A DNA stretch of 60,720 nt from an uncultured Bacteroidota bacterium (GCA_903844645.1 CAIMUP010000013.1:65428-126147), one strand, 5' to 3'. Numbered from the stretch's first letter, positions 19,214-28,136 are shown. Notes: generated by a model not told the origin, from the sequence alone. Numbers and translations: made by a program.

Positions 19214-20164
19214 CTATACCGGTTGGTGTATATTCAAAGTTACATGCACATTAGTAACAGCGGTTCCGGCAACAGCAAACATATTTCCGTTTTTCAACTT
19301 AATAGTAAAAATAAAATCTACAGGTTTCAATCCTTTCACCACATAAGCACCTTCAGGATCACTCGTTACGGTTTTGCCGCGTTTCCCTACGGATACGGGG
19401 CGACAGACTATCTTTGCTCCTTTTTCTTTGCCTCCTGTTTTATTAAAAACATCTCCTTGAATCCAGGTATGTAATTCATCATTACGCATCCGCGCAATGA
19501 GTTGAGAATTGGTATAATCTTTCAACTTTATCTTGTCGGTGCTTTTAAAAATATGTTTTCCGTCTATCCAAATTGCTTTGACGTCTTTCAAATAGTCATT
19601 GATAACATGCATGTTTGCAACGACCAAACTTCCACGTTGAGTTTCCTTTGCATTCTGTGCGGTATTATCATCAGATATCGAAGTCCTCATAGCTATCAAG
19701 GCAGCGCGGGCGGCTGGGGTATAACCCGCAGTGGTCAACTTAGCCATGTTCGTTCCGCTTGCGATAGTTGACAGTATATTTTGCAATGCCAAATCCAAGC
19801 CTTCCACATTACCACTATTAACACACTTCCTCACTGCGCCAATGCCGAAATCTTTTCCCGCAACCGATAATCCTATTGCATCTTCTACATATCCCTCGAG
19901 CAAATCCATCGTGCCATGCAGGCTCAACACATTATTCATCATCCGGAGGGTAATTACTTTTTCCTCATTAATCAGGATTATAGGATAAATAATACCCTGA
20001 ACGAGCACCCCTTTAGCCACTAAATTAGTCCTGAATGCTGCCGTATATTTCGCGGGCTTATAGCCCTGAAACTGTGCTATATCGCGGTCGTAGGACGTTA
20101 GGGTAAAGCCACCCATCGGTATCACTTCTTCGATTCTTCCTCTTACAATTATCTTAGCACTCAT
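19214..20164 (-). CDS. Unrecognised 316-aa protein with a carboxypeptidase-regulatory-like end
   Basis: The N-terminal 225 residues are mostly helical with no family I recognise; no signal peptide or membrane span. Residues about 230-316 look like a carboxypeptidase regulatory-like (CarboxypepD_reg) beta-sandwich: 'LHTWIQGDVFNKTGGKEKGAKIVCRPVS', 'VTSDPEGAYVVKGLKPVDFIF', 'NVHVTLNIHQPV'. Such domains usually sit on surface proteins, so its lack of a signal is odd. Layout (helical then beta) is like those at 4773 and 26302. It has a good upstream promoter (20187-20217). Confidence 0.75.
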   Translation of the reverse strand: MSAKIIVRGRIEEVIPMGGFTLTSYDRDIAQFQGYKPAKYTAAFRTNLVAKGVLVQGIIYPIILINEEKVITLRMMNNVLSLHGTMDLLEGYVEDAIGLSVAGKDFGIGAVRKCVNSGNVEGLDLALQNILSTIASGTNMAKLTTAGYTPAARAALIAMRTSISDDNTAQNAKETQRGSLVVANMHVINDYLKDVKAIWIDGKHIFKSTDKIKLKDYTNSQLIARMRNDELHTWIQGDVFNKTGGKEKGAKIVCRPVSVGKRGKTVTSDPEGAYVVKGLKPVDFIFTIKLKNGNMFAVAGTAVTNVHVTLNIHQPV

Positions 20165-20186
20165 ATCCTTTTTTATTTATTTTTGG

Positions 20187-20217
20187 CAAAAGTACACATT
20201 CCAAAACAAATGGGCAA
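20187..20217 (-). promoter_or_regulatory. Promoter of the 316-aa protein gene
   Basis: On the minus strand TTG (20217-20215), a 20-base spacer and TACTTTTG (20194-20187), a full TAnnTTTG match, 22 bases upstream of the start at 20164. Confidence 0.6.
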
Positions 20218-20296
20218 CTGAAGTGTGATATTTCTTTTTGGTATTATGTTGATTTTTGGTTTTTTTTTATGGATTCGACGGGGTTATGAATATTGT

Positions 20297-21382
20297 TTAT
20301 TTATAAAAGCCTTTATCCAGATCTCCATTAATTTCATCGAGGTAGCGTTCTACGATTTCGAGGATAAAGATATCGGGTTTGTTGTCTAAAATCTCTTTTG
20401 CGGTTATAGGTTTTTTGAATAGTTCACGTTCTTCTGTTACATCGAATAATTGTTTTAGTTCTACTTTCATATAGTCGTAGTATGAATCATGAATGATGAA
20501 TGCTTTGTGGACTTTATTGGGTATTTTTGTTGTTAAATTTATCTGGACATTGTCCTCTTCTACATCGTAATTGATTACTTCCATCTTAGCCAAATCGAGT
20601 CCGACAGGGCTAATGGTTTTATTGATGGTAATATCGTTCAATGTTAAGGATGGTATTTCGGGGAATTTTTTATTCAATATTTTACTGATATCCATCACCG
20701 AAAAATAGGCTCCCAATGGGTTCCAATGGGTATCTGTTTTATAATATAATGGATATGGGAGTATGGCTTTTTGGGCTATAAATAGTTCTCTGTAATTTAT
20801 GAGTGATCCGTTGCTTTGAATCATTAATTCGTCATACCGATTGTTTTGATATTTTTTATAAACGGGGGGTAGTTTGTCGTAATATATTGTATGTTTACTT
20901 GGGCAAATAATGGGTATGAAAAGGATGTTGTTTTTCTCGCAGAATTTTTTGATGGTTTCTATATTATCAACTGCATGTTTGGCTTGTTTTGGAGTCCAGG
21001 GGAATAGTCCGCAATATTCATCCATGCCTTTGATGTCGCTGTAAATACAGGCATTGAGGAACATCCATCCTTCCTTTCCGTAGATAACTTTTTTGTTGGC
21101 ATTGGAAAAATTAAATAGCTTACGTCTTAAATATTTTATGTTGCTGATGTAGTCGTATTTGAATTGAAAATTATCCGAAAAATAATTTTCTATTGAGGTA
21201 AAATAGGCTTTGTAATTATCTGCAATGAGGGTGGGGAATGGTGTTTTATTTCTGTTCTCAAAAGTGTCTTTGTTTCCGTTAGATTTGAGGAAGGTAAAGA
21301 CGATAAAATTGGTGGTGAGAAATAGTATAAATATTCCTGCGAATAGAATTTTCGATAGCGATATTTTGCTCATTTTTTTCAA
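20297..21382 (-). CDS. AlgX/AlgJ-like SGNH-type O-acetyltransferase partner
   Basis: A 361-aa protein with one N-terminal membrane anchor (about residues 9-31) and a periplasmic domain. It carries the AlgX/DltD-like catalytic motifs: TDTHWNP (216-222), providing Asp and His, and IIHDSYYD with Ser300 as the likely nucleophile. AlgX/AlgJ-type proteins put acetyl groups delivered by a membrane MBOAT protein onto exopolysaccharides. The next gene upstream in the operon is exactly such an MBOAT, with its stop adjoining this start. The polysaccharide substrate is unknown. Confidence 0.85.
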   Translation of the reverse strand: MKKMSKISLSKILFAGIFILFLTTNFIVFTFLKSNGNKDTFENRNKTPFPTLIADNYKAYFTSIENYFSDNFQFKYDYISNIKYLRRKLFNFSNANKKVIYGKEGWMFLNACIYSDIKGMDEYCGLFPWTPKQAKHAVDNIETIKKFCEKNNILFIPIICPSKHTIYYDKLPPVYKKYQNNRYDELMIQSNGSLINYRELFIAQKAILPYPLYYKTDTHWNPLGAYFSVMDISKILNKKFPEIPSLTLNDITINKTISPVGLDLAKMEVINYDVEEDNVQINLTTKIPNKVHKAFIIHDSYYDYMKVELKQLFDVTEERELFKKPITAKEILDNKPDIFILEIVERYLDEINGDLDKGFYK

Positions 21383-22783
21383 TTAAAATCGGAAATAAAT
21401 AAATGGATTGTAATTATTGGATACAACATCTGCGATACTTATTATTAAGATAATGAGGAGCAAAAGGTATCCGATACTTCGCAGTACATGCGGGTTTAGG
21501 AGTTGGTGTCTTATTAAATGAAAGTATAATCGGTGCGGTAATTTCAGGGCGAACAGGAGGGCTGTGATGAGAATAAAAATAAAGTAACTGTTGATATAAC
21601 TTTTGACATCTATGCTTATGAATTCTGGTGTGCTGAAGTCAAACATTTTCTTGATTATTTGTATTGCTACCTTGAGGTTATCGCTTCGGAAGAATACCCA
21701 TCCTACCATGACTACGATCCACATATATAGGTTTTGAAATAGTGCTGGCAGGGTCTTCATTTTTTTGCCGAAGGGGCTGCGTTCGAGTGCGAGAAATGCA
21801 CCATGATAGAGACCCCAAATAAGGAATGTTGCGCTTGCTCCATGCCATAATCCGCAAAGGACGAAAATGGCGAATAAATTAACTGCTGTTCTTGCATTTG
21901 ATCCTTTATTTCCGCCTAATGGGATGTACACATAATCCCTGAACCAAGAGGAGAGGGAGATGTGCCATCGTCGCCAGAATTCTTTAATATTTTTTGAGAT
22001 ATATGGGAAATTAAAGTTTTGTCGGAATTCAAAACCGAACATTCTTCCTAACCCGATTGCCATGTCTGAATATCCTGAAAAATCGAAATAGATTTGGAGT
22101 GTATATGCTAATACTCCGATCCATATTATGAGGCTGTTGAGGTAATTCATATTTGCGCTAAACATGGCGTCTACCATTTCTCCGAGGGTATTTGCGAGGA
22201 TCACTTTTTTTGCCAATCCGATACTGAATAAACTTGCTCCGTTGATAAACCTGTTGAATGTGTGAAGCCTTGAATTCAGCTGCTTTTCGACATCGTGATA
22301 GCGGATAATTGGACCGGCAACCAATTGGGGGAAATTAATAATGTAAAGTCCCATTTTAAAAACATTTTTTTGGGCTACAGCTTTTTTTCGGTATATGTCA
22401 ATGAGGTATGAAATGGAGTGAAAAGTATAGAAGGAAATGCCTAATGGGAGGACAATATTTTTTAGATTTTCGGGAAGGTGAATATGAAATATTCCTGCAA
22501 AAAAACCTAGGTATTTATAAAATAATAATAGTGAAAGATTGATAACAATACCTATGGTGAGGATCAATCTTTGCTTGTTTGGGCGGGCAATTAAAATCCC
22601 CAAAATATAATTTATGATAACGGAGAAAAAGATGAGCCATAAATATTGTACTTCTCCCCATGCATAGAATAGGATACTGAAAAGTAAAAGGACTGCATTT
22701 CTGAATGTTTTTGGTAAGACGTAATAAAATATTAAGCAAACGGGCAGGAACAAAAATAGAAATATCTGGGAACTAAATACCAT
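21383..22783 (-). CDS. MBOAT family O-acyltransferase (AlgI/PatA-like)
   Basis: A 466-aa protein with about 11 membrane segments. It holds the AlgI signature KEFWRRWHISLSSWFRDYVY followed by IPLGGN, and the second conserved His in CGLWHGASATFLIWG. AlgI-type MBOATs carry acetyl groups across the inner membrane for O-acetylation of polysaccharide in the periplasm. It is directly followed by the AlgX-like gene, with no gap, so the pair is an operon. A weak -7-like box (TATATTCG, minus strand, 22839-22846) lies 56 bases upstream. Confidence 0.9.
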   Translation of the reverse strand: MVFSSQIFLFLFLPVCLIFYYVLPKTFRNAVLLLFSILFYAWGEVQYLWLIFFSVIINYILGILIARPNKQRLILTIGIVINLSLLLFYKYLGFFAGIFHIHLPENLKNIVLPLGISFYTFHSISYLIDIYRKKAVAQKNVFKMGLYIINFPQLVAGPIIRYHDVEKQLNSRLHTFNRFINGASLFSIGLAKKVILANTLGEMVDAMFSANMNYLNSLIIWIGVLAYTLQIYFDFSGYSDMAIGLGRMFGFEFRQNFNFPYISKNIKEFWRRWHISLSSWFRDYVYIPLGGNKGSNARTAVNLFAIFVLCGLWHGASATFLIWGLYHGAFLALERSPFGKKMKTLPALFQNLYMWIVVMVGWVFFRSDNLKVAIQIIKKMFDFSTPEFISIDVKSYINSYFIFILITALLFALKLPHRLYFHLIRHQLLNPHVLRSIGYLLLLIILIISIADVVSNNYNPFIYFRF

Positions 22784-22947
22784 AATTTCCCCCTTTTTTA
22801 ATGCTACAATCGAAGCTCATTTTATTTTTTATTTGGGGCGAATATATATTTATTGAATAACATGGAAGGATATTCGTTTGCAGGTGGAGATTTTAGACAA
22901 CAATACTATTGCCGATGGTTTGGTGTTTATCCCTAAATCTCCAAATA

Positions 22948-23170
22948 CAAGCACCGCATGCCAAAATGCAAGCGACGACTCCAAAAATGTAAGCGAATAA
23001 AGCAAATTGTAAGCGACGAATGCATAAAAGTATGCTGCGATTGAGAAAATGTATGCAACGAATGCTATTAGGTAAGCGACGAACGCAAATTGCAAGCGAC
23101 GAATGCTATTATGTAAGCGACGAATGCAATAATGTATGCGACGATTGCAATAAAGTACGCTGCTTTTAGC
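22948..23170. repeat. 21-bp tandem array D (about 10.7 imperfect units)
   Basis: Ten units, eight of 21 bp and two of 20 bp, with consensus core TAAGCGACGAATGC followed by an AATAATG-like end, plus a partial unit near 23156-23170. This is the most degenerate of the five arrays. It lies upstream of the algI-like gene (starts 22783, minus) in gap 22784-23321, where apart from a weak -7-like box at 22839 I see nothing else. Core GACGAATGC also appears, in reverse, in the last units of array B (CATTCGTCG). Confidence 0.9.
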
Positions 23171-23321
23171 GCGATAGATCGTTTTGGCGTTTTAAGGCAT
23201 TCGGGCATAAACCCTTCAGAAACGTTTTAAAGGGGCTTTTAAGGCGTTTTGGGGTATAAAAGAGATGAAATTTGTGGGTCGCTATCTTTTCGCCGGGAAA
23301 AGTTATGTGGAGGCGTAAAAT

Positions 23322-24782
23322 TTACTCCGACAATCGTATCAAAGTATTCAAAATCTCGTCTGAACTGGGTCGGGGCGCGTCTTTATTCACGATGTTGCCG
23401 TTCTTATCCATAATCATATAGCGAGGAATGCTGTTGATGCCGAAGAACTTCACCACTTCCGAATTCCAATTGCCAGGGGAGATCGTCAAAACTCCTTCAA
23501 TTCCTAATTGCTCAACCGCCTTTCTCCAGGCATCTTCCGTAGCATCAATTGAGATGTAGAGGAAGACAATATTCTTCTTTTGCTTCTCGGTTAATTTGCC
23601 GTGAAGTTCCTTTGAGAATGGCATTTGCTGCCGACAAGGACCGCACCAGCTTGCCCAGAAATCAATATAAACAACCTTCCCTTTGAAGTCGGTAAGCGTA
23701 ACCTTCTTGTCTTTCATGTCGTGCATGTTGAATGTATAATCAGAGGCGGGAATCACAGCATCCGTACGAACGGAAACGGGGTCTTTCTGGTTTAATTTTT
23801 CATTACATTTTGTCTTCGCTAATGCGGAATAGGTTCCCGATTTATCAGCACCAGCGAGCACAGCCATCCACTTCTTATCCATTGATGGCACGGCAGTTTG
23901 GCAGTTATCGTATAAGAACTTCGCAAGGAAATAAACCAACGGCAAACTTTTCAAATGATCTTGTGCCATCGTGCATTTTCGATCCATTGAAACAGAAACA
24001 TCTTTGAACTTATTGAAACCATTTCCTTCGGAGGTTTTGTAGAAGATGAAATAGGTGAGGAAAGTTCGATAGGTTTCACAAATAATTGCTTCTTCGTTAT
24101 TCTGAATTTTATCATCAACATTCTCAATCATCACCGCTGGTAAATGCGCAACAGTCAACACCGCTTTATCAGCATTGCCGCGGATGATAGGGTAAGAGAA
24201 GAGATTCTCGAAGTAATAATATTTAATCGTATTTTGAATGTAATTCTTGAATGATTCTGTCAAACTGCTTTGCTCGGAATAGCTTTTATAGAATTCCATT
24301 TGCTTCTTCCTGCTATCGAATAAAGCCATTTCAAACACATCAATATTATCATTCAATTTATGTTCTTGGAGGTATGCGGTATCATAATCCTTAGCGAATC
24401 GAGAATTGAATTTCATTAAGAACTTGTTGTTAGCAGGTGATTTTCCAGAGAAGGAAACCGTGGAATCTAAGGTGCCATTCTTTGCTTCAATTACAAAATC
24501 ATCACCTGGCTCAAGATAGATTTTCAGGCTTTGATTCTTGTAAGTAAGTTCAGTAACTCTATTGTGATCCAATTTGCAAGCAAGTTTGAATTTCCCTTCG
24601 CTGACGGGGCTTTTCACGATAGAAGAATTCTCTCCAACATAATATTCATCTATCTTCAATGTGATGCTTTCACCACCTGCATCTTTAATAGTTCCGGTGA
24701 TGGAAACATTGTTTTGTGCATTAGAAATGCTGATGCAAAACAACATTAAAACACTTACGATTCCGAGTTTAAAAGTTTTCAT
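23322..24782 (-). CDS. TlpA-like thiol-disulfide oxidoreductase with DUF4369-type N-terminus
   Basis: A 486-aa secreted protein with a signal peptide (MKTFKLGIVSVLMLFCISIS, then NAQ). Residues about 25-130 match the DUF4369-type beta domain of Bacteroidota thioredoxin-like proteins ('VSITGTIKDAGGESITLKI'). A helical linker follows to about 340. The last 145 residues are a TlpA/AhpC-type thioredoxin fold with the active site WCGPC (Cys379, Cys382) and the cis-Pro loop NSIPRYMI. It probably acts in the periplasm to reduce or isomerise disulfides; the partner is unknown. A full -7 box lies 25 bases upstream. Confidence 0.9.
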   Translation of the reverse strand: MKTFKLGIVSVLMLFCISISNAQNNVSITGTIKDAGGESITLKIDEYYVGENSSIVKSPVSEGKFKLACKLDHNRVTELTYKNQSLKIYLEPGDDFVIEAKNGTLDSTVSFSGKSPANNKFLMKFNSRFAKDYDTAYLQEHKLNDNIDVFEMALFDSRKKQMEFYKSYSEQSSLTESFKNYIQNTIKYYYFENLFSYPIIRGNADKAVLTVAHLPAVMIENVDDKIQNNEEAIICETYRTFLTYFIFYKTSEGNGFNKFKDVSVSMDRKCTMAQDHLKSLPLVYFLAKFLYDNCQTAVPSMDKKWMAVLAGADKSGTYSALAKTKCNEKLNQKDPVSVRTDAVIPASDYTFNMHDMKDKKVTLTDFKGKVVYIDFWASWCGPCRQQMPFSKELHGKLTEKQKKNIVFLYISIDATEDAWRKAVEQLGIEGVLTISPGNWNSEVVKFFGINSIPRYMIMDKNGNIVNKDAPRPSSDEILNTLIRLSE

Positions 24783-24806
24783 ATTTCTATTTATTTTTAT
24801 TCATTG

Positions 24807-24814
24807 CAAATTTA
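24807..24814 (-). promoter_or_regulatory. -7 box for the TlpA-like gene
   Basis: The minus strand reads TAAATTTG, matching TAnnTTTG, 25 bases upstream of the start at 24782 and just after the stop of the upstream gene. Confidence 0.55.
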
Positions 24815-24823
24815 ATAAAACCA

Positions 24824-25411
24824 TCATTCATCCGTCCCTTGAATGTATAGATACACCTCTCCCTTTTCATCACCTGATGGTTCATGGTATCTCAAAGTAA
24901 TAGTTAATTGTTTGAAGATTTTATTCTTATCGTCTTTTAACATTAATGTGCGCCAAGTAGCTATGTAATCGCCCATGTAATCTACATTTTCTTTCAACTC
25001 CATGATACAACAATTCAACTTCGTAAGGCGTAGCTTCTTGAGGAAATCTTTATATGTTTTCAGGGGAGCTTCCTTCTCGTCTTTCCTTATCAGGCGGGTT
25101 TTATAGACCCATACTTCCGAATTGGAAACTGGTTCTTGATAGATTACTCCTTGCTCACATTCGGGGATGGTAATTTTAGAATACCAGGTCTTCATTTTAG
25201 AATTAACCTTGACTTCTTTTCCTTTTATTTTATTGAAATTATTCGGGAAATCATCAACGATTTTATTCAAATTATCGGAGAGCTTTTGATAGTAGGGACC
25301 TACTGTATCTTTCAGCAAACTATCTCGCCTTTGCGGAATTATCTTGGCATCCTTTTGTGCAAAAGATGTTGTTGTTATTAGAAGAAAGATAAAGAATATT
25401 AGTCGTGTCAT
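24824..25411 (-). CDS. Unrecognised secreted 195-aa protein
   Basis: A clear signal peptide (MTRLIFFIFLLITTTSFAQ) is followed by about 176 residues that I cannot assign. The mature part has a helical stretch (about 30-60), then mixed strands with a Cys pair (LNCCIM) and a final 'GEVYLYIQGTDE' strand. There is no lipobox, so it is probably periplasmic or exported. It lies upstream of, and in the same direction as, the TlpA-like gene, which has its own promoter box. Confidence 0.7.
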   Translation of the reverse strand: MTRLIFFIFLLITTTSFAQKDAKIIPQRRDSLLKDTVGPYYQKLSDNLNKIVDDFPNNFNKIKGKEVKVNSKMKTWYSKITIPECEQGVIYQEPVSNSEVWVYKTRLIRKDEKEAPLKTYKDFLKKLRLTKLNCCIMELKENVDYMGDYIATWRTLMLKDDKNKIFKQLTITLRYHEPSGDEKGEVYLYIQGTDE

Positions 25412-25484
25412 CAGTAATAAAATAGTTCCTTGAAACGATATTACTAAAAGGAAATTGGATACAAATTAATCTTTAACATTCCCT

Positions 25485-26204
25485 TCACCAGCCAGAAGCC
25501 AGCACATCGGCGAGGTGCATTATCTTCAAAGGTTTGCCTTGCTTTTTGATGTAGCCTTCGAGGTGCATGAGGCAGCTTTGGTCGGTGGAGATGATGATTT
25601 CGGACTCGGTCGCCAGTGCGTTTTCGACTTTGTTATCAGCCATGGCGACGGCGATGGATTCATATTTTACGGAGAAGGTGCCGCCAAATCCGCAGCAAGT
25701 TTCGGTGTCTTTCATCTCCCTTAATTCCAATCCTTTTACCTTGCTTAATAATATTCTTGGCTCTGACTTTATCTTCAACTCCCTTAGTGCCGCGCAGGAA
25801 TCGTGATAGGTCGCTACGCCATCCAACTTGGCTCCGAGGTCAGTTACGTGCATTACATTCACTAAGAAATCGCTCAACTCGTAGATGTTTTTTTGCACTT
25901 GTTTGTATTCATTATGCAGGGCTGAATTATGAAACAATTCGCCATAATAATTCCGCACCATGCCTACGCAAGAGGCGGAGGGACTGACGATGTATCTATC
26001 GTTGGAAAAGTCCTTGATAAACTTGGTGCCGACTTCTTTGCAATCGTCCCAAAAGCCGCCATTGAAGGCAGGTTGACCGCAACAGGTTTGTTCAATATTG
26101 TAATGAACATCGCACCCGACTTTCTCCAAAACCTTGACCATATTATTGGCTACATCGGGATAAATCTGATCTATAAAACAGGGAATAAAAATATCTACTA
26201 ACAT
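25485..26204 (-). CDS. LutA-like (Fe-S)-binding protein with two CCG motifs
   Basis: A 239-aa cytoplasmic protein made of two cysteine-rich CCG domains: TCCGQPAFNGG (Cys41-Cys42-Gly43, plus Cys9 and Cys79) and TCCGFGGTFS (Cys170-Cys171-Gly172, plus Cys137). This matches LutA/YkgE, a subunit of the LutABC L-lactate oxidation complex, in length and motifs. Related CCG proteins also serve as heterodisulfide reductase or glycolate oxidase subunits. No lutB or lutC lies next to it here, so it works alone or with partners elsewhere. Confidence 0.88.
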   Translation of the reverse strand: MLVDIFIPCFIDQIYPDVANNMVKVLEKVGCDVHYNIEQTCCGQPAFNGGFWDDCKEVGTKFIKDFSNDRYIVSPSASCVGMVRNYYGELFHNSALHNEYKQVQKNIYELSDFLVNVMHVTDLGAKLDGVATYHDSCAALRELKIKSEPRILLSKVKGLELREMKDTETCCGFGGTFSVKYESIAVAMADNKVENALATESEIIISTDQSCLMHLEGYIKKQGKPLKIMHLADVLASGW

Positions 26205-26301
26205 CTTCTTTTAATTAAGATTGCGAAGTAACAAAAAAAAGGAATCATTTCTGACCCCTTTTCTCCAAACCAGGAATGAGTGGGAAACCTGATTCTTATT
26301 C

Positions 26302-27258
26302 TTAATTCGGGAACGTGAGAATATAATGACAATCGGTCGTCATGTCATCGTTCTCGACCATAAAATACCGCCATGCCATATTACCGAAAAGATGACGGGC
26401 AAAGGACAGGGTCTGCCCGGCTGGTACGGTAACGAAGATGCCTTTGGGTTCGCCTGGACGGCGGATGACGTAGAACTTCAAATCCTTTGTACCCATGCTG
26501 TTGTTAATCTCTATTTCATCGTCAGAAAGGTAGGTGCGGATCGCGATTTGTTCGATAGAATGTTTCACCGCGATTTTACTAAAAATATTTTCCTTCGCGC
26601 TGCGCTGAATGGTATGCCAGTCAATATATAATTCGAGGATCGAGGCATTGGCTTTGTATTCATGAATCATCAAGCCATAGATGCCGAACAGCGTGTCGCC
26701 GTAGCTCTGACGGTCGAGCGTTAGGTTGGAGGCTGCCGTTTTTTTCCCTGCTTTCTTTTGTCCGACCGCAGCTTCATCGGTAAAGGCTTCGTTGTAACGG
26801 GCGAGCATGGTGGCGCGGATGGCATTCAGCGAAGTATAGGGCACCATATTATCTATAATTGCTTTGAACTCTATTAATTGGTCATCCACGCCGCCTGAAT
26901 GCAGTTTAGAATGCCCGTTTGGGAAGATAATATCATAGATGGAGGTGGTTTCATCGTAGAAATTTTGGATCAGCCGATCCCATACTCTCAAATCGGTGCC
27001 GTGGATGATTGCCATCACGGCATTTTTAGCCGAAATGGCTCCATGTTGGGGTCCGGCAGAAGCCGCTTTGGCAGCCGTTTTACTGATCCAGAGGGTATGC
27101 GGCGTGTTCAATTCGGCGAGGCAGGCGGCGATAAAAGTGTCGCCATCATTCTCGGTCAGCGCATCGAACATGTACTTGCCTACGCGTGCCAGCTTGCGGT
27201 TGTTGTCCCTCGTCGAGGTCAGGAAGAAGTTTTTGAAGGGATTAAATCCGGTGTTCAT
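26302..27258 (-). CDS. Unrecognised 318-aa protein
   Basis: No family recognised. The first 230 residues are helical and Ala-rich, with neither signal peptide nor membrane span; the last 85 are beta-rich ('EIEINNSMGTKDLKFYVIRRPGEPKG', 'FVTVPAGQTLSFARHLFG') and look like one small beta-sandwich. The layout recalls the 255-aa protein at 4773 and the 316-aa protein at 19214; the first two of these three lie immediately downstream of a 21-bp-period array (A and E). A -7 box lies at 27299. Confidence 0.75.
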   Translation of the reverse strand: MNTGFNPFKNFFLTSTRDNNRKLARVGKYMFDALTENDGDTFIAACLAELNTPHTLWISKTAAKAASAGPQHGAISAKNAVMAIIHGTDLRVWDRLIQNFYDETTSIYDIIFPNGHSKLHSGGVDDQLIEFKAIIDNMVPYTSLNAIRATMLARYNEAFTDEAAVGQKKAGKKTAASNLTLDRQSYGDTLFGIYGLMIHEYKANASILELYIDWHTIQRSAKENIFSKIAVKHSIEQIAIRTYLSDDEIEINNSMGTKDLKFYVIRRPGEPKGIFVTVPAGQTLSFARHLFGNMAWRYFMVENDDMTTDCHYILTFPN

Positions 27259-27298
27259 TTTATTGTTATTTTATTGTTCAATTATTTAATTGAGGTTG

Positions 27299-27306
27299 CA
27301 AAAATA
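27299..27306 (-). promoter_or_regulatory. -7 box for the 318-aa protein gene
   Basis: The minus strand reads TATTTTTG, matching TAnnTTTG, 40 bases upstream of the start at 27258; array E begins 45 bases behind it. Confidence 0.5.
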
Positions 27307-27350
27307 CATTAAATTTATGAAGTAGGCAATTATCATAGAAAATAACTTTC

Positions 27351-27644
27351 CGAAAGTAGCAATTGCTCCGCGACACCATATTTGGAGCAACTCGAAAGTA
27401 GCAATTGCTCCGCGACACGATATTTGGTGACCCCCGAAAGTAGCAATTGCTCCGCGACACCATATTTGGAGTACCCCGAAAGTAGCAATTGCTCCGCGAC
27501 ACCATATTTGGAGCAACTCGAAAGTAGCAATTGCTCCGCGACACCATATTTGGAGCAACTCGAAAGTAGCAATTGCTCCGCGACACCATATTTGGAGTAC
27601 CCCGAAAGTAGCAATTACTCCGCGACACTATTTTTATCGGAATA
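27351..27644. repeat. 42-bp (2 x 21) tandem array E (about 7 units)
   Basis: Six full 42-bp units and a decayed seventh, starting at 27351, 27393, 27435, 27477, 27519, 27561 and 27603. Each is two different 21-bp halves, CGAAAGTAGCAATTGCTCC.. and GACACCATATTTGGAG... Units 1, 4 and 5 share one spacer end (GAGCAACT) and units 3 and 6 another (GAGTACCC), a sign of higher-order duplication. It lies in the divergent gap 27259-27759 between the 318-aa protein gene and hicB. Open frames across it (for example 27278-27628 minus, 27382-27669 plus) are spurious. Confidence 0.95.
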
Positions 27645-27748
27645 CCTTGTGGGCACTCCTTATATATAGGTGGATGTTTTTGAAGGGAGGGAGGAGGGGA
27701 ATATGGAATCCCTCATCAAAAGGGAAACGTACCTCGCAACTATTTCCT

Positions 27749-27756
27749 ATCTTTGC
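27749..27756 (+). promoter_or_regulatory. -7 box almost touching the hicB start
   Basis: TATCTTTG matches TAnnTTTG exactly and ends only 3 bases before the ATG at 27760. If used, transcription would begin at or just inside the start codon, giving a leaderless mRNA. Confidence 0.45.
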
Positions 27757-27759
27757 CGC

Positions 27760-27942
27760 ATGAATATAAAACTAAAACTGACCGTAATCATTCAGTCCGT
27801 TCCCGAAGGAGGGTACGTTGCCTTCATCGAGGAAATCCCTGGCGTGAACACCCAAGGCGAAACGGTAGAAGAAGCCAAAGAGAATCTTTTCGATGCCCTG
27901 AATTTGTCTATGGATTACAAGGTTGGAAATCGTAATTCCTAA
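27760..27942 (+). CDS. HicB-like antitoxin-fold protein, solitary
   Basis: I choose ATG at 27760 (60 aa) because the HicB fold begins there (MNIKLKLTVIIQSVPEGGYVA); the 30 residues from the upstream frame start at 27670 are not conserved-looking. It shows the usual HicB core: a strand, 'GGYVAFIEEIPGVNTQGETVEEAKENL' and a helix. HicB proteins normally neutralise the HicA mRNA interferase, but no HicA frame lies on either side, so it is an orphan or a regulator. It is the last backbone gene before the integrated element and is followed by a terminator. Confidence 0.75.
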   Translation: MNIKLKLTVIIQSVPEGGYVAFIEEIPGVNTQGETVEEAKENLFDALNLSMDYKVGNRNS

Positions 27943-27959
27943 TTGGTTTATATCTTTGC

Positions 27960-27992
27960 GCCCTCCTCCACGAATTCGGAGGGCGTTCTTTT
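27960..27992 (+). terminator. Rho-independent terminator after hicB
   Basis: GCCCTCC (27960-27966) pairs with GGAGGGC (27978-27984) and is followed by GTTCTTTT. A TATCTTTG box (27951-27958) directly before the stem could start the downstream tRNA-Pro transcript, in which case the hairpin would also sit at its 5' end. Confidence 0.8.
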
Positions 27993-28012
27993 AATAAAAA
28001 TAATAACCAGTT

Positions 28013-28086
28013 CGGGGTGTAGCGCAGCCTGGTAGCGTACTTGCATGGGGTGCAAGGGGTCGTGAGTTCAAATCTCGCCACCCCGA
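28013..28086 (+). tRNA. tRNA-Pro (anticodon GGG), integration target
   Basis: A complete 74-base cloverleaf: acceptor CGGGGTG with CACCCCG, D stem GCGC/GCGT, anticodon stem CTTGC/GCAAG with loop ATGGGGT (anticodon GGG), T arm GTGAG-TTCAAAT-CTCGC, discriminator A, no encoded CCA. The C1-G72 pair is typical of bacterial tRNA-Pro. Its 3' 22 bases plus one more form the left copy of the 23-bp att repeat, so the tRNA stays intact after integration. Confidence 0.95.
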
Positions 28087-28087
28087 C
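28065..28087. repeat. attL: left 23-bp direct repeat
   Basis: The last 22 bases of tRNA-Pro (T loop onward) plus a C, identical to 58437-58459. It begins AGTTCAAATCTCGCC and ends ACCCCGAC. Bases on either side differ between the two copies, so the repeat is exactly 23 bp. Confidence 0.95.
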
Positions 28088-28136
28088 AATGAAAAGCCGC
28101 GTAGAATGGGGCTTTGGGAGTGTTCCAGATTTGTAA

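Noticed and set aside
22948-23170. Possible CRISPR arrays (also at 4524, 14259, 17020, 27351)
   Set aside because: Units are contiguous, only 21 or 42 bp, without unique spacers of constant length, and no cas genes are present.
27278-27669. Open frames through array E in several frames
   Set aside because: All frames are open at once because of the 42-bp period; no start context, no conserved protein.
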